64,000 nucleotides of DNA, from positions 1 through 64,000 of the forward strand of contig DNFT01000115.1 in the NCBI GenBank assembly GCA_003486385.1, read 5' to 3'. Below, piece by piece: positions 28,636 to 36,567 of this stretch. The notes below the pieces were generated by a model that did no database searches, was not told the origin of the DNA, and was given only the letters and a program-made list of their open reading frames with translations. The DNA comes from Eubacterium sp. (GTDB lineage Bacteria; Bacillota; Clostridia; Lachnospirales; Lachnospiraceae). Every line of letters starts with the position of its first letter. The stretch's first letter is position 1. The position numbers were made by a program, and so were the translations under genes.

Positions 28636-30046
28636 CGGTAGCTACCGAATACACATGTTCCGAATAACCTCCGTCACGGTCAGCATCATAATCCACGCTC
28701 ACTATGATCTTATATAATGAAGTAATCTCTTCGCCCTTTTCATACGCAATATGGTTATCTGTATTTGCCGCATCCTTTGTAGAATACACATTAACAACAC
28801 CTTTTATGGCATTATTGACATTGACGGAAAGTGCCGCCCCCAAGGTGTTGTAAATTTCTGTTGTATATAGGTCAAGTGCCGTTGTGAGACTGCTGTTATC
28901 GACATTGATTTTAAAGCTCTCCTCCTGTCTTTCGCCTGCCTCCTCAACAAAATAAAGCTTCATGTTCCTTGATGTTCCATCTTCATTGGTAAGCTGTACG
29001 CCGGAAGCTGCATTGACATTATAAGTTACGCTCTTAAAATGTCTTACGTCCGCAGCCTTTTCCAACGTAATTCCATCACTTGAAATTCTGCCGCCCTCTG
29101 CCTTTGCGTAGAGAAAATATAAAGGCTTTTCATTGTCTAAGGTAAGCTTAATCTCATCAGCCTTATACACTAACTTCCCCGAACATCTGTAGAATGTCAT
29201 AGGAGTACCGGCCCCCGGAGTGACGACCACACCCGGAGACGTATCCTCAGCCCTGTACACTACCTTATAATCCGTGAAATCGAATGTATATATTGTATTG
29301 ATAGTTACCTCATAATCATTGCCGGCCTGTTCTATATTAATATATACTGTTTTGTCTATATTTTCCTTTTTAAATTTGGAGTTGACATCAGTAAGCTCCG
29401 ACTCACTGATACCATCCAATGAACCACTGCTCTTTAGATACTCGTCCGCAAAAAGATTGCCATAGGTATCACGGACTGCCTTATCCTCATCTGACGGGCT
29501 GTAGCTGTCCCACCTGCCTTCTGTGACATTCCATTTTTCCATGACCGGTGCACCTGGGACATCATAAGGTATCTTCTGCGACCTCATAAGCGACAGAACC
29601 TTGTTGTCATTGAGAATGAGCTCACTATATATGACGCTCGCCTCATTGTACAAGTCGGCAAAGTCCGTTGCCTTATAGTCATAATCTGTCTTAGGCATAA
29701 GGCTTACATTGACCCGGAACTTCTCACCGTCCGCACCGTCAAGCTTGAAGGTATACACCGGGCTGTCCTCATTCACCTTAGAATCAGCCGGAAAATCATA
29801 CACACCCGGAAGCGACTTGAGCGCCGCCTCAAGTGCCGCCTTGTCCGTCGTATGCTTCGCCGTCTCCGCAACACTCTGTGCAACAGCGGTAGCATTCTGA
29901 AGCCTTCTGCTGTTGCGGTTAATCTTTCCCGACATGATAAAGGAGTTCATAAGAGGCACCGTGAGCATGGCAAGGATAGCTATCGCAATCAACAGCTCTA
30001 TGAGAGAGAAACCGCTATTCTGTTCATGCTTCACATTGTGGGACAT
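28628..30046 (-). CDS. Large type IV pilin-like minor subunit (PilV-like position)
   Basis: A 472-residue prepilin with an 11-residue leader and cleavage site SG/FSLIELLIAIAILAMLTVPLMNSF, with Glu at +5. The mature N-terminal helix continues INRNSRRLQNATAVAQSVAETAK. The remainder is about 400 residues of beta-rich, non-repetitive sequence, much longer than typical minor pilins. It is separated from pilO by a 230-bp palindromic element and overlaps the next gene by 8 nt. Likely processed by PilD; PilV/GspI-like by order. Confidence 0.85.
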   Translation of the reverse strand: MSHNVKHEQNSGFSLIELLIAIAILAMLTVPLMNSFIMSGKINRNSRRLQNATAVAQSVAETAKHTTDKAALEAALKSLPGVYDFPADSKVNEDSPVYTFKLDGADGEKFRVNVSLMPKTDYDYKATDFADLYNEASVIYSELILNDNKVLSLMRSQKIPYDVPGAPVMEKWNVTEGRWDSYSPSDEDKAVRDTYGNLFADEYLKSSGSLDGISESELTDVNSKFKKENIDKTVYINIEQAGNDYEVTINTIYTFDFTDYKVVYRAEDTSPGVVVTPGAGTPMTFYRCSGKLVYKADEIKLTLDNEKPLYFLYAKAEGGRISSDGITLEKAADVRHFKSVTYNVNAASGVQLTNEDGTSRNMKLYFVEEAGERQEESFKINVDNSSLTTALDLYTTEIYNTLGAALSVNVNNAIKGVVNVYSTKDAANTDNHIAYEKGEEITSLYKIIVSVDYDADRDGGYSEHVYSVATDD

Positions 30047-30082
30047 ATCACAACAATCTCCTTTTCATGTATATCTAACTAC

Positions 30083-30312
30083 AGGCAATTGCGAAACGCA
30101 GTGTGCAACAGCCAGACGTTGTATGATTTTGCTAGTACCCTTCCGGACACGTTCGCACTCCTTGAAAGCCGTAGCGGTACATAAGCGGCTAAAATACAGC
30201 CGCTAAGTACATTAGTTTGCTGCGCAAACTATTACGGTGTTCAAAAGGTCCGGCAGTGTACTAGTAAAATCACACAACTGTTTACTGTCGAAAATGCGTT
30301 TCGCAATTGCCT
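30083..30312. mobile_element. MITE-like palindromic element between pilO and minor pilin gene
   Basis: A 230-bp non-coding element bounded by perfect 18-bp terminal inverted repeats (AGGCAATTGCGAAACGCA at 30083-30100, complement at 30295-30312). Inner arms pair as well (GATTTTGCTAGTAC near 30125 with GTACTAGTAAAATC near 30260), so the whole folds back on itself. Flanking 10-mers ATCTAACTAC and ATCTACCTAT agree at 8 of 10 positions and may be a decayed target duplication. It begins just past the pilO stop and will be transcribed as an intercistronic hairpin. Confidence 0.8.
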
Positions 30313-30314
30313 AT

Positions 30315-31454
30315 CTACCTATAATATCTCACCGCTCCGTTCACACTCTCAACCTTGAATCTTGGGTTGGAGCTGTCATCATTTACCACCTTGATGTTAA
30401 GTGTCATATCAGACTCATTGTTGATGGTCACGCTTGCACCGGACTTGTCATTATCCGATTCACGCTCACTACTGAATACCATGAGGTCAAGGCTTCTGCC
30501 CGGATTGAAGGACAAATCAACCAAGGTCTTGTCTGCAGCAGGATACTGCTTATCGCCTACAGAATAGCTTATCGTATACTCGCCGTTCTCTCCTGAAAGG
30601 TTAATCACAACGGGAACATTGTCATTCGTGTTGGCGGAAACCTGTGAGGATGAGTAGCCTCTTCTTCCAAGAACCACCGAGCTTAAATCGGAGCTTTCCG
30701 AGCTGAGGGAAAGCGCTATATCATAATTGGTCATAAGGCCGAACTCATCCGCTGCCTCTATCACACGGTTAGGATTGCTCTCTGATACAAAAAGATTCTC
30801 CGTGCCAAGGTCAATCGAATCTATATCCGACTCATAGTAGTCTCTGTCCGAACCGGTGATGGCATACTGTGAAATCATGATATTGCCGCTCATAAGTTCA
30901 TCGTCCTCATTGTAGGAGCAGCTTACCGTATCAATCGTATATACCGTATCATAGTCAAGTATGTATGCCAGCAGCTCCTTGAAAGTATCGTAATCACATT
31001 CATAAGAATATGTGACCGTCTTCTTATATCCCTTCATATCGGTGGAATATACCTTCGCACCGTTAGCTGAAGGGTTGGATGAAACAACATTTCCGAAGGT
31101 GTACACAAGTGCCGCATCCGGCATGCTCACCGTGCGGACCCACACACCAAGCTCTGCTTCAAGCTCTGTTGTGAACATAAGCGTTGCCTTCTGCGAAAAG
31201 CCTGAATCGTATCCGGCAAGACCACCCTCAAAAATTCGATTATAGTTTTCCGTATCCTGCTTATACTTCGGTATATTGTCCGACTTATCCTTCAAGTCAT
31301 TGTACTTAACCTGAAGTGTGGAAATCTCGCTCTCAAGCGCACTCGTCCTGTCGCTGAAATTGCGGAATCCGAAATAGTATGCTAAAAATACCAGCAAAAG
31401 ACTGCCAACCAGACATAATAGGAATTTGTCACGTTCTGAAATTGCAAGCTTCAT
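30315..31454 (-). CDS. pilO: PilO-like pilus alignment subcomplex protein
   Basis: A 379-residue inner-membrane protein. A short N-terminal cytoplasmic segment (MKLAISERDK) precedes one transmembrane helix (about 11-29, FLLCLVGSLLLVFLAYYFG). A coiled coil (SDRTSALESEISTLQVKYNDLKDKSD) and a large extracytoplasmic domain follow. This is the PilO architecture, though longer than the about 200 residues of proteobacterial PilO because of an extra C-terminal beta-rich domain. It starts 2 nt after the pilM-pilN fusion stop and is expected to partner it in linking PilB/PilC to the pilus. Confidence 0.78.
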   Translation of the reverse strand: MKLAISERDKFLLCLVGSLLLVFLAYYFGFRNFSDRTSALESEISTLQVKYNDLKDKSDNIPKYKQDTENYNRIFEGGLAGYDSGFSQKATLMFTTELEAELGVWVRTVSMPDAALVYTFGNVVSSNPSANGAKVYSTDMKGYKKTVTYSYECDYDTFKELLAYILDYDTVYTIDTVSCSYNEDDELMSGNIMISQYAITGSDRDYYESDIDSIDLGTENLFVSESNPNRVIEAADEFGLMTNYDIALSLSSESSDLSSVVLGRRGYSSSQVSANTNDNVPVVINLSGENGEYTISYSVGDKQYPAADKTLVDLSFNPGRSLDLMVFSSERESDNDKSGASVTINNESDMTLNIKVVNDDSSNPRFKVESVNGAVRYYR

Positions 31455-31456
31455 AA

Positions 31457-33082
31457 TTACTGTGCCTCCTTCTCATTATTTACTGTACTGCTGTCCGTAC
31501 CGGCTTCTTCCTGTGTGCTCTCCTCTTCGTCAAGCTTGAGGAACTTGAACGTAAGTGAAAAGCTCTCTGTAATATTGCTCTCCTCGTCCTTCGATTCGCT
31601 GACACCCGAAATCTGTATATCATATACATTATCAAGCTTCTCAAGCTCCTCTAAGAACTTCGCAACGCACAGCTTGGATGAGCCTGTTCCCGAAAGGGAT
31701 ACCTGTCCATTATTAAATGACAGGCTTGACAGCGAAATATCCGAAGGCATAACCTCTTCAAGCTTATTGTACATATATAATACGGAATCATTGTCACTGT
31801 AGGAGCTGCTCACAAAGCCAAGCAGATCCGTCACCTTGTCCTTCGCATTGTAATAATCGTTTACAATCTGCTCAACACTGCTGATTCTGTCTATATCCGC
31901 CGCAAGCTTATCACGCTGCTCCTTCACCTGCATGTAATTATATAACGGATAACCGACCAGCACGGCTGATATAATCAAGGAGCCTGCTATAAGCGCTGTA
32001 TTGTTATGCTTAACCTCCTTCTTCTGTGCCGTTGCTATATGCTTTCTGGACACGAAGTTAATCGGCTCAATGACCGTTCCAAGGTTCTCAAGATAATTCA
32101 TGAGGTGGTTCTCAGGCATCTCATAGTACTTGCTGCCTGTGACATTCTTAAGCTCATCCATCATGACTATAGGAATATTAAGCTCATTGCTCAGCAAATC
32201 GAGCAATCCAAGAATCTGCACACCATCCGTTATAAGATATGCCTTGTCAAGCGGGCTGTCCTGATTTCTTGTCGTGTAATAATCAACTACACGGCTCAGG
32301 TTGGCCACCATGTATCTGAGGGAATCAGTAACCTGGTCTCCGTCAAACGAGGAGTGGATAAGCTTCTCATGCTTTACAAGCTCCTCGGCTCCCGCCTCCG
32401 GTATCTGCCTCTCATCCATGACCGCATTGATAAGTACATTCTTTCCATACGGAATGGTTCTCTGCATCTGCAGGATACCCTTCTTCATAATGTTGACAAC
32501 AGTTGTCGCCTTGTTGACCTGAATAACTATGTTCGGTGCTTCCTCAACCTGCTGCCTGATAAGCTGCAGGGTTGAGTTACCTGCATAGTCAATGCACTCA
32601 AGCTTCATCTCAAGCCGCTCTGCAAGGGTATAATAGCTCTCAATAATCTCCTCCGGCGCAGCTACCACCATGAGACGCATCTGCTTTCTTCCCTCCTGGA
32701 CGAAATGCTCAAGTATGGAATATGAAAATACATACTCCTCCGTGTTAATAGGAAAATACTCTGAGCAGTTCGCATCCACGACCGACTTAATCTTATCCGT
32801 TTTAACATTCGGAATAATAATCTCCTTGTTGGCAAACTTAGGACCATGCACCGTGAATATAACGTGCTTTGCATTGATGCGGTTCTTAAAAATCGTCTGC
32901 TTGAGAATCCTTGAAATCTTCTCAATATCCACGATTTCTCCCTCATCATAAGAATCAGCCGGGGTAGGAACCGTCTCCGCCCACAGAACTGAAATATTCT
33001 TCTTGCTGCTGTCAAGCTCGGAGAGCTTGATTTCCGAGCTGCCTATTGAAATGGTGATGAATTTGGTGACCTTAGAAGCCAT
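31457..33082 (-). CDS. PilM-PilN fusion protein
   Basis: A 541-residue protein. Residues 1-350 are an actin-like PilM (ITISIGSSEIKLSEL, VIFTVHGPKFANKEIIIPNV, then CIDYAGNSTLQLIRQ and AYLITDGVQILGLLDLL). Residues about 372-390 are a transmembrane helix (ALIAGSLIISAVLVGYPLY). A coiled coil and a PilN-like domain (LYMYNKLEEVMPSDISLSSLSFNNGQVSLSGTG, about 440-520) follow. In most bacteria PilM and PilN are separate and joined through the PilN N-terminal peptide; here they are one chain. GGAG lies 7 nt before the ATG. Next gene: pilO. Confidence 0.85.
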   Translation of the reverse strand: MASKVTKFITISIGSSEIKLSELDSSKKNISVLWAETVPTPADSYDEGEIVDIEKISRILKQTIFKNRINAKHVIFTVHGPKFANKEIIIPNVKTDKIKSVVDANCSEYFPINTEEYVFSYSILEHFVQEGRKQMRLMVVAAPEEIIESYYTLAERLEMKLECIDYAGNSTLQLIRQQVEEAPNIVIQVNKATTVVNIMKKGILQMQRTIPYGKNVLINAVMDERQIPEAGAEELVKHEKLIHSSFDGDQVTDSLRYMVANLSRVVDYYTTRNQDSPLDKAYLITDGVQILGLLDLLSNELNIPIVMMDELKNVTGSKYYEMPENHLMNYLENLGTVIEPINFVSRKHIATAQKKEVKHNNTALIAGSLIISAVLVGYPLYNYMQVKEQRDKLAADIDRISSVEQIVNDYYNAKDKVTDLLGFVSSSYSDNDSVLYMYNKLEEVMPSDISLSSLSFNNGQVSLSGTGSSKLCVAKFLEELEKLDNVYDIQISGVSESKDEESNITESFSLTFKFLKLDEEESTQEEAGTDSSTVNNEKEAQ

Positions 33083-33114
33083 GAGTGTTCTCCTTTTACT
33101 TTTTATACCGGATT

Positions 33115-33164
33115 AGGCGTTTGCAAAACTTAGTATATTACAGCCGGACGTTGTGCAATTGTCT
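33115..33164. mobile_element. Deleted copy of the 30083-30312 MITE-like element
   Basis: A 50-bp segment. Its first about 36 bp align with the left end of the 30083 element (AGGC..TTGC.AAAC..AGT, then ACAGCC.GACGTTGT) and its last about 12 bp resemble the opposite end (GTGCAATTGTCT). It is flanked by imperfect 14-bp direct repeats containing TTTATACCGGA (12 of 14 positions agree). It lies between pilD and pilM. Confidence 0.65.
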
Positions 33165-33221
33165 ATTTATACCGGAATAGCATATATGATTATGTGCATC
33201 CGTTATGAGGTTATATTAGTA

Positions 33222-33298
33222 TAGTTCTCTTACATATCGCTGCTTACCTGCATTGTTGGGTTATTATCTTTTGTAAGCAGGGATATGTAAGAGAACTA
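33222..33298. repeat. Long hairpin-forming inverted repeat between pilD and pilM
   Basis: Two 26-nt arms (33222-33247 and 33273-33298) complementary except for one position, with a 25-nt loop. There is no T-run, so it is not a classic terminator. An 11-nt piece of the arm (TAGTTCTCTTA) recurs at 33314-33325. The 33083-33327 gap otherwise holds only the deleted element at 33115. Confidence 0.75.
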
Positions 33299-33327
33299 TT
33301 AATCTTGCGATATGTAGTTCTCTTAAA

Positions 33328-34080
33328 TTAGAATAGTCCGAGATACCATTTTGTAAGGTTATCTCCGAACAGCATTGCTATGACCATTCCCGCTGAGAGG
33401 TATGGTCCGAATGCGAGTTGTCTGCCCTTGTGGGCAAACTTCATAAGTAACAGGTGAATTACTGAGCCTATTATGCAGCCTAGGAAAAAGCCCAGCGTGA
33501 CATTTCTCCATCCAAGGAAAAGTCCTGCGGCTGCCATGAGCTTCACATCACCGCCACCCATCGCCCTGCCGCCTGTTATAAGGATTAGCAGAAGCAGAAA
33601 AGCACTGACACAAAAAAATCCGATAAGGTGTGAGACAATATTGTGGTAGTCGAGCGCACTTCTTAACACACCGAGCACCAGAATGGTAAGGTTGACACCT
33701 ATCGGTATCTCATAGGTTCTCCAGTCGACGACTGACAGCACAACCAGAGCTGAGAAAAACAGGCATAACAGTATGCTGTCAATACTTATGTCATTGATAA
33801 TGAATATCAGTACATACCCGATTCCGTTCATCGCTTCGATGAGCGGATATTGCACTGAAATCTTTGCCTTGCAATATCGGCACTTACCGCGAAGCTGCAG
33901 CCACGAGAACAGCGGCACCAAATCGTACCATCTAAGCCTGTGACCACAGCTCATGCAGTGAGAACCCGTTGTTGCAATATTCTCTTTAAGCGGCAGCCTG
34001 TAAATGCAGACATTTAAGAAGCTGCCTATCACGATTCCGAAGAGGAAGGTGAGTATGTAGAGTAGGATGTAATATTGCAT
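33328..34080 (-). CDS. pilD: Prepilin peptidase / N-methyltransferase PilD
   Basis: A 250-residue integral membrane aspartic peptidase (GspO/PilD family) that cleaves prepilins after Gly and N-methylates the new N-terminus. The N-terminal methyltransferase-type domain has GSFLNVCIYRLP and the paired zinc cysteines CMSCGHR and CRYCKA. The catalytic aspartates are in VVDWRTYEIP and GGGDVKLMAA. About seven hydrophobic segments are visible. It follows the major pilin gene by 9 nt. Confidence 0.95.
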   Translation of the reverse strand: MQYYILLYILTFLFGIVIGSFLNVCIYRLPLKENIATTGSHCMSCGHRLRWYDLVPLFSWLQLRGKCRYCKAKISVQYPLIEAMNGIGYVLIFIINDISIDSILLCLFFSALVVLSVVDWRTYEIPIGVNLTILVLGVLRSALDYHNIVSHLIGFFCVSAFLLLLILITGGRAMGGGDVKLMAAAGLFLGWRNVTLGFFLGCIIGSVIHLLLMKFAHKGRQLAFGPYLSAGMVIAMLFGDNLTKWYLGLF

Positions 34081-34089
34081 AGTTTTTAA

Positions 34090-34575
34090 CTATCTTGTTA
34101 CCTTGTAAACTGTGCCTCTTTTTCCAGTTAAAGCATCTGAATCTGCAATATCTGTTACTTCAGTACTAGGTTTTGCATAGCCACTTTTGCCAATAAACAC
34201 TGTTATTTTTCCATCTACATATAAATAGTAAATTTTAGCACTATTCTCTACGCTTGTTCCAGAAAAATCCTTTTCAACATTAGGCTTTGCTAAAATATCT
34301 GTTATTTTAGTTCCTGCTGCTGTATAAAGAGAATCCAATTCCATGACCTTCTTATTATTATCAGAAACCGTTTTATAAACACCCTCATCAATTATCGCTG
34401 TTTGAATTGCCCCAGCAATAGAATCCAATGTCTGAATATCTCTTGCTTCTCTTGACTTCTCAATATTATTAAGAAGTGTAGGCGCAATAACACCAACTAA
34501 TACTACCATGATTGCGATTACTACTAAGAGCTCTACGAGAGAGAAACCCTTATTATTCTTGTTTAACTTCTTCAT
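34090..34575 (-). CDS. pilA: Major type IV pilin (PilA-like)
   Basis: A 161-residue prepilin with a 9-residue basic leader and cleavage site NKG/FSLVELLVVIAIMVVLVGVI, with Glu at +5. The mature N-terminal helix continues IAPTLLNNIEKSREARDIQTLDSIAGAIQTA, followed by a small beta domain without a cysteine pair. Size and the strong ribosome site (AAAGGAGATA) suggest the main pilus subunit. The next gene is the peptidase that processes it. Upstream lies a structured leader (34600-34667) separating it from the inserted nuclease gene. Confidence 0.9.
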   Translation of the reverse strand: MKKLNKNNKGFSLVELLVVIAIMVVLVGVIAPTLLNNIEKSREARDIQTLDSIAGAIQTAIIDEGVYKTVSDNNKKVMELDSLYTAAGTKITDILAKPNVEKDFSGTSVENSAKIYYLYVDGKITVFIGKSGYAKPSTEVTDIADSDALTGKRGTVYKVTR

Positions 34576-34599
34576 GCTTAAATATCTCCTTTAAATATA

Positions 34600-34667
34600 G
34601 ATAATATTTTTTAGGCTTGCGCCCATATATGTTACGCGGTGGTCGGGTAGCCCACCGGGATAACCGA
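34600..34667 (-). other. Structured leader upstream of the major pilin gene
   Basis: On the minus strand this stretch holds a GC-rich hairpin (CGGTGG pairing with CCACCG, enclosed by GTTA/TAAC) and then a small hairpin GGGC-GCAA-GCCT with a GNRA tetraloop, 35-40 nt before the pilin ATG. It stands out from its AT-rich surroundings. It matches no riboswitch I recognise. Confidence 0.5.
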
Positions 34668-34668
34668 A

Positions 34669-35241
34669 TTAAGTTGTTTTATGTATCACAAGATTAGGCG
34701 GTATCTCGTATTGTATCGTCAAAAACCTGTTTCTGAATTTATATATCTTCCTTCCAAGATTGTTGTCGACCTTTAGGGAATCTTTTTTATCTATTTTCCC
34801 AAGATATTTACGATATTCCTCATGCGAACGGAAGCTGCCTCCTGCCCCATAGGCATCCGATACAAGGTACAGGCAGATGTCCTTATATTTATATTTATCG
34901 CTTAGGAATATATCCTTAAACCTGATGGAAAGAAAATCATTTATCGTTGTCGAAAACTTATCCTGAATCGCTCTTATATCAAGGAACTTGGGTTCTTTGA
35001 CATTCTTCATTTCCAGAATATACAGGTTGTAGGAATCGCAGGAATTGTCCACCGCGACAACATAATCTGCCGCCTTAGGTGGCGTGGCATCATGCAGCCC
35101 ATTGTAGTAGTCACCGACCTTGACTCCGGCATATTCGGAATATGTCAATTTTTCATCAACTCCAACCTCAATGCCTTCATCCTCTATCTCATACCTTATA
35201 CAGCTTTTTAACTTAGGTTCATTCTGTATCCTTGATATCAT
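34669..35241 (-). CDS. Unknown protein, putative PD-(D/E)XK nuclease partner of an AAA ATPase
   Basis: A 190-residue protein I do not recognise as a named family. It contains two predicted beta strands carrying acidic residues: ADYVVAVD (D59 or D65) then LYILEMKN (E77-x-K79), with R90-Q93 after. This spacing fits the PD-(D/E)XK nuclease core, so a nuclease is plausible but unproven. No signal peptide or membrane helix is seen. Its ATG overlaps the end of the ATPase gene by 4 nt, so the two are translationally coupled. The pair lies between pilC and the major pilin and has no homologous role in pili. Confidence 0.55.
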   Translation of the reverse strand: MISRIQNEPKLKSCIRYEIEDEGIEVGVDEKLTYSEYAGVKVGDYYNGLHDATPPKAADYVVAVDNSCDSYNLYILEMKNVKEPKFLDIRAIQDKFSTTINDFLSIRFKDIFLSDKYKYKDICLYLVSDAYGAGGSFRSHEEYRKYLGKIDKKDSLKVDNNLGRKIYKFRNRFLTIQYEIPPNLVIHKTT

Positions 35242-36548
35242 TCTGTACCCTCATTATGCTCCTGTATAATCTGCTCACGCTCGTTATACAGTGCCTCACT
35301 TACATCAATGAAGTTCTCATCATCTGCACCACACTCATCTATGTGCATAGGTTTTGAAATACTTCCCTCTGCACCCTTCTCAAGATATATCGGCTGATAT
35401 ATATGATAGTCCAACTTTCCTGATAGGACAAGATTGTTCAATTTATTGAACACATAGTTGCTGTGTGAGGACATCACAAGTGTTATTCCCGCGTTCGTAA
35501 GCTCCGTGAATATTTCCATAAGCTTAACCTGATTGTTCGGGTGGAGGTGGGCTTCAGGTTCTTCTATAAACAGAACCGCCCTGCTTTCCGAACCGACATT
35601 CTGCCTATTTGCCACAATATACTTTAAAAAGGCAACTATCGGTGACACCTCAGATACCATCGATGACACTTCCGTCATCGAAAACTGTATATCCATATCG
35701 TCCGGTACATACATAAGTGATTTTTTATTACCGTCAAATGTCACATGGCCACCTAAGATTAATTTCTCTATCTTATCATAACAAGCCTTAAGTTCTTTAT
35801 CGACAGCCGTATCGACCGTACTGTTATTCGATATGTTTGATAATTCTATAAAATAATCAGATATGGGCTCCGATATGCCGGGAAGCTCTATCTTACTTGT
35901 AAGTGCCGAACGGCTTTTGGAAAGTTCAGCCACAATCGTGCCAAATGCACTCATTCCGCTGTAGATTCCGGACCTTGAAGCCGGTAGGAAATACACATGG
36001 CTGATTTCTCTTTTTACTGCCGACAATATGTCATCCTCCGTATATGTTTCAATCATTTCCGGTGGAGTATCATTATTATACGTTATTCCCCAAGCATATT
36101 TAATTGAGCCTTTACAATAGGACATTGTCTCTTTTTCCATATCGATATCTAGCCTGTACTCATCCACTTCAACATAAATATGCGGCTTTTTCAACAATGT
36201 TACATCTAAATTCCCAAATGTATTTCTGCATGAGGACATAAACTTCTGCGTTACAACATTTAACATTTCTTTTAAAACATTTATTTGGGGTTTTAATGCA
36301 TTATCATCTGATTTTATGTCCTCAAGGACTTTATCCTTTTGCATTTTATCTATAAATTTGCTGATTCGTAAAAGCATGCTTGTCATTTCCTCTGTAGGAA
36401 AATCCTGAAATGCTTTCAGCAACAGATACACCACCTGCATAGCGTAGGACTTACCAATATTGTTATCCCCGTAGGTGACAATAAGCTTCTTCGACAAATC
36501 AAACTCAAATTCTTTTATAGGACCAAAGTTGACAATCTTTATTTTCAT
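35238..36548 (-). CDS. AAA ATPase (AAA15/OLD-like, ABC-type fold)
   Basis: A 436-residue P-loop ATPase of the AAA15/OLD/RecF-like group. It starts MKIKIVNFGPIKEFEFDL, with Walker A GDNNIGKS (27-34), a degenerate signature region (FSMTEVSSMVSEVSPIVAFL, about 289-308), Walker B VLFIEEPEAHLHP (325-337) and an H-loop SSHS (360-363). Such ATPases partner with nucleases in anti-phage systems (OLD/Gabija, Septu, PARIS-type). Here the coupled downstream gene may be a PD-(D/E)XK nuclease. It starts 19 nt after the pilC stop, with AAAGGG 8 nt upstream, so it is read from the pilC promoter. Confidence 0.85.
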   Translation of the reverse strand: MKIKIVNFGPIKEFEFDLSKKLIVTYGDNNIGKSYAMQVVYLLLKAFQDFPTEEMTSMLLRISKFIDKMQKDKVLEDIKSDDNALKPQINVLKEMLNVVTQKFMSSCRNTFGNLDVTLLKKPHIYVEVDEYRLDIDMEKETMSYCKGSIKYAWGITYNNDTPPEMIETYTEDDILSAVKREISHVYFLPASRSGIYSGMSAFGTIVAELSKSRSALTSKIELPGISEPISDYFIELSNISNNSTVDTAVDKELKACYDKIEKLILGGHVTFDGNKKSLMYVPDDMDIQFSMTEVSSMVSEVSPIVAFLKYIVANRQNVGSESRAVLFIEEPEAHLHPNNQVKLMEIFTELTNAGITLVMSSHSNYVFNKLNNLVLSGKLDYHIYQPIYLEKGAEGSISKPMHIDECGADDENFIDVSEALYNEREQIIQEHNEGTE

Positions 36549-36567
36549 TGATACAGCCCTTTCAACA

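Noticed and set aside
32006..32575. 189-codon plus-strand ORF opposite the pilM-pilN fusion
   Set aside because: Antisense to a well-supported gene, with low-complexity Leu/Ile-rich translation and no ribosome site.
34600..34667. c-di-GMP (GEMM) riboswitch before the pilin gene
   Set aside because: It contains GGGCGCAAGCC and a GGGCTACCCGACC-like stretch reminiscent of GEMM parts, but the order of elements is reversed and the conserved GACGCAAAGCC core and its partner helix are absent on both strands.
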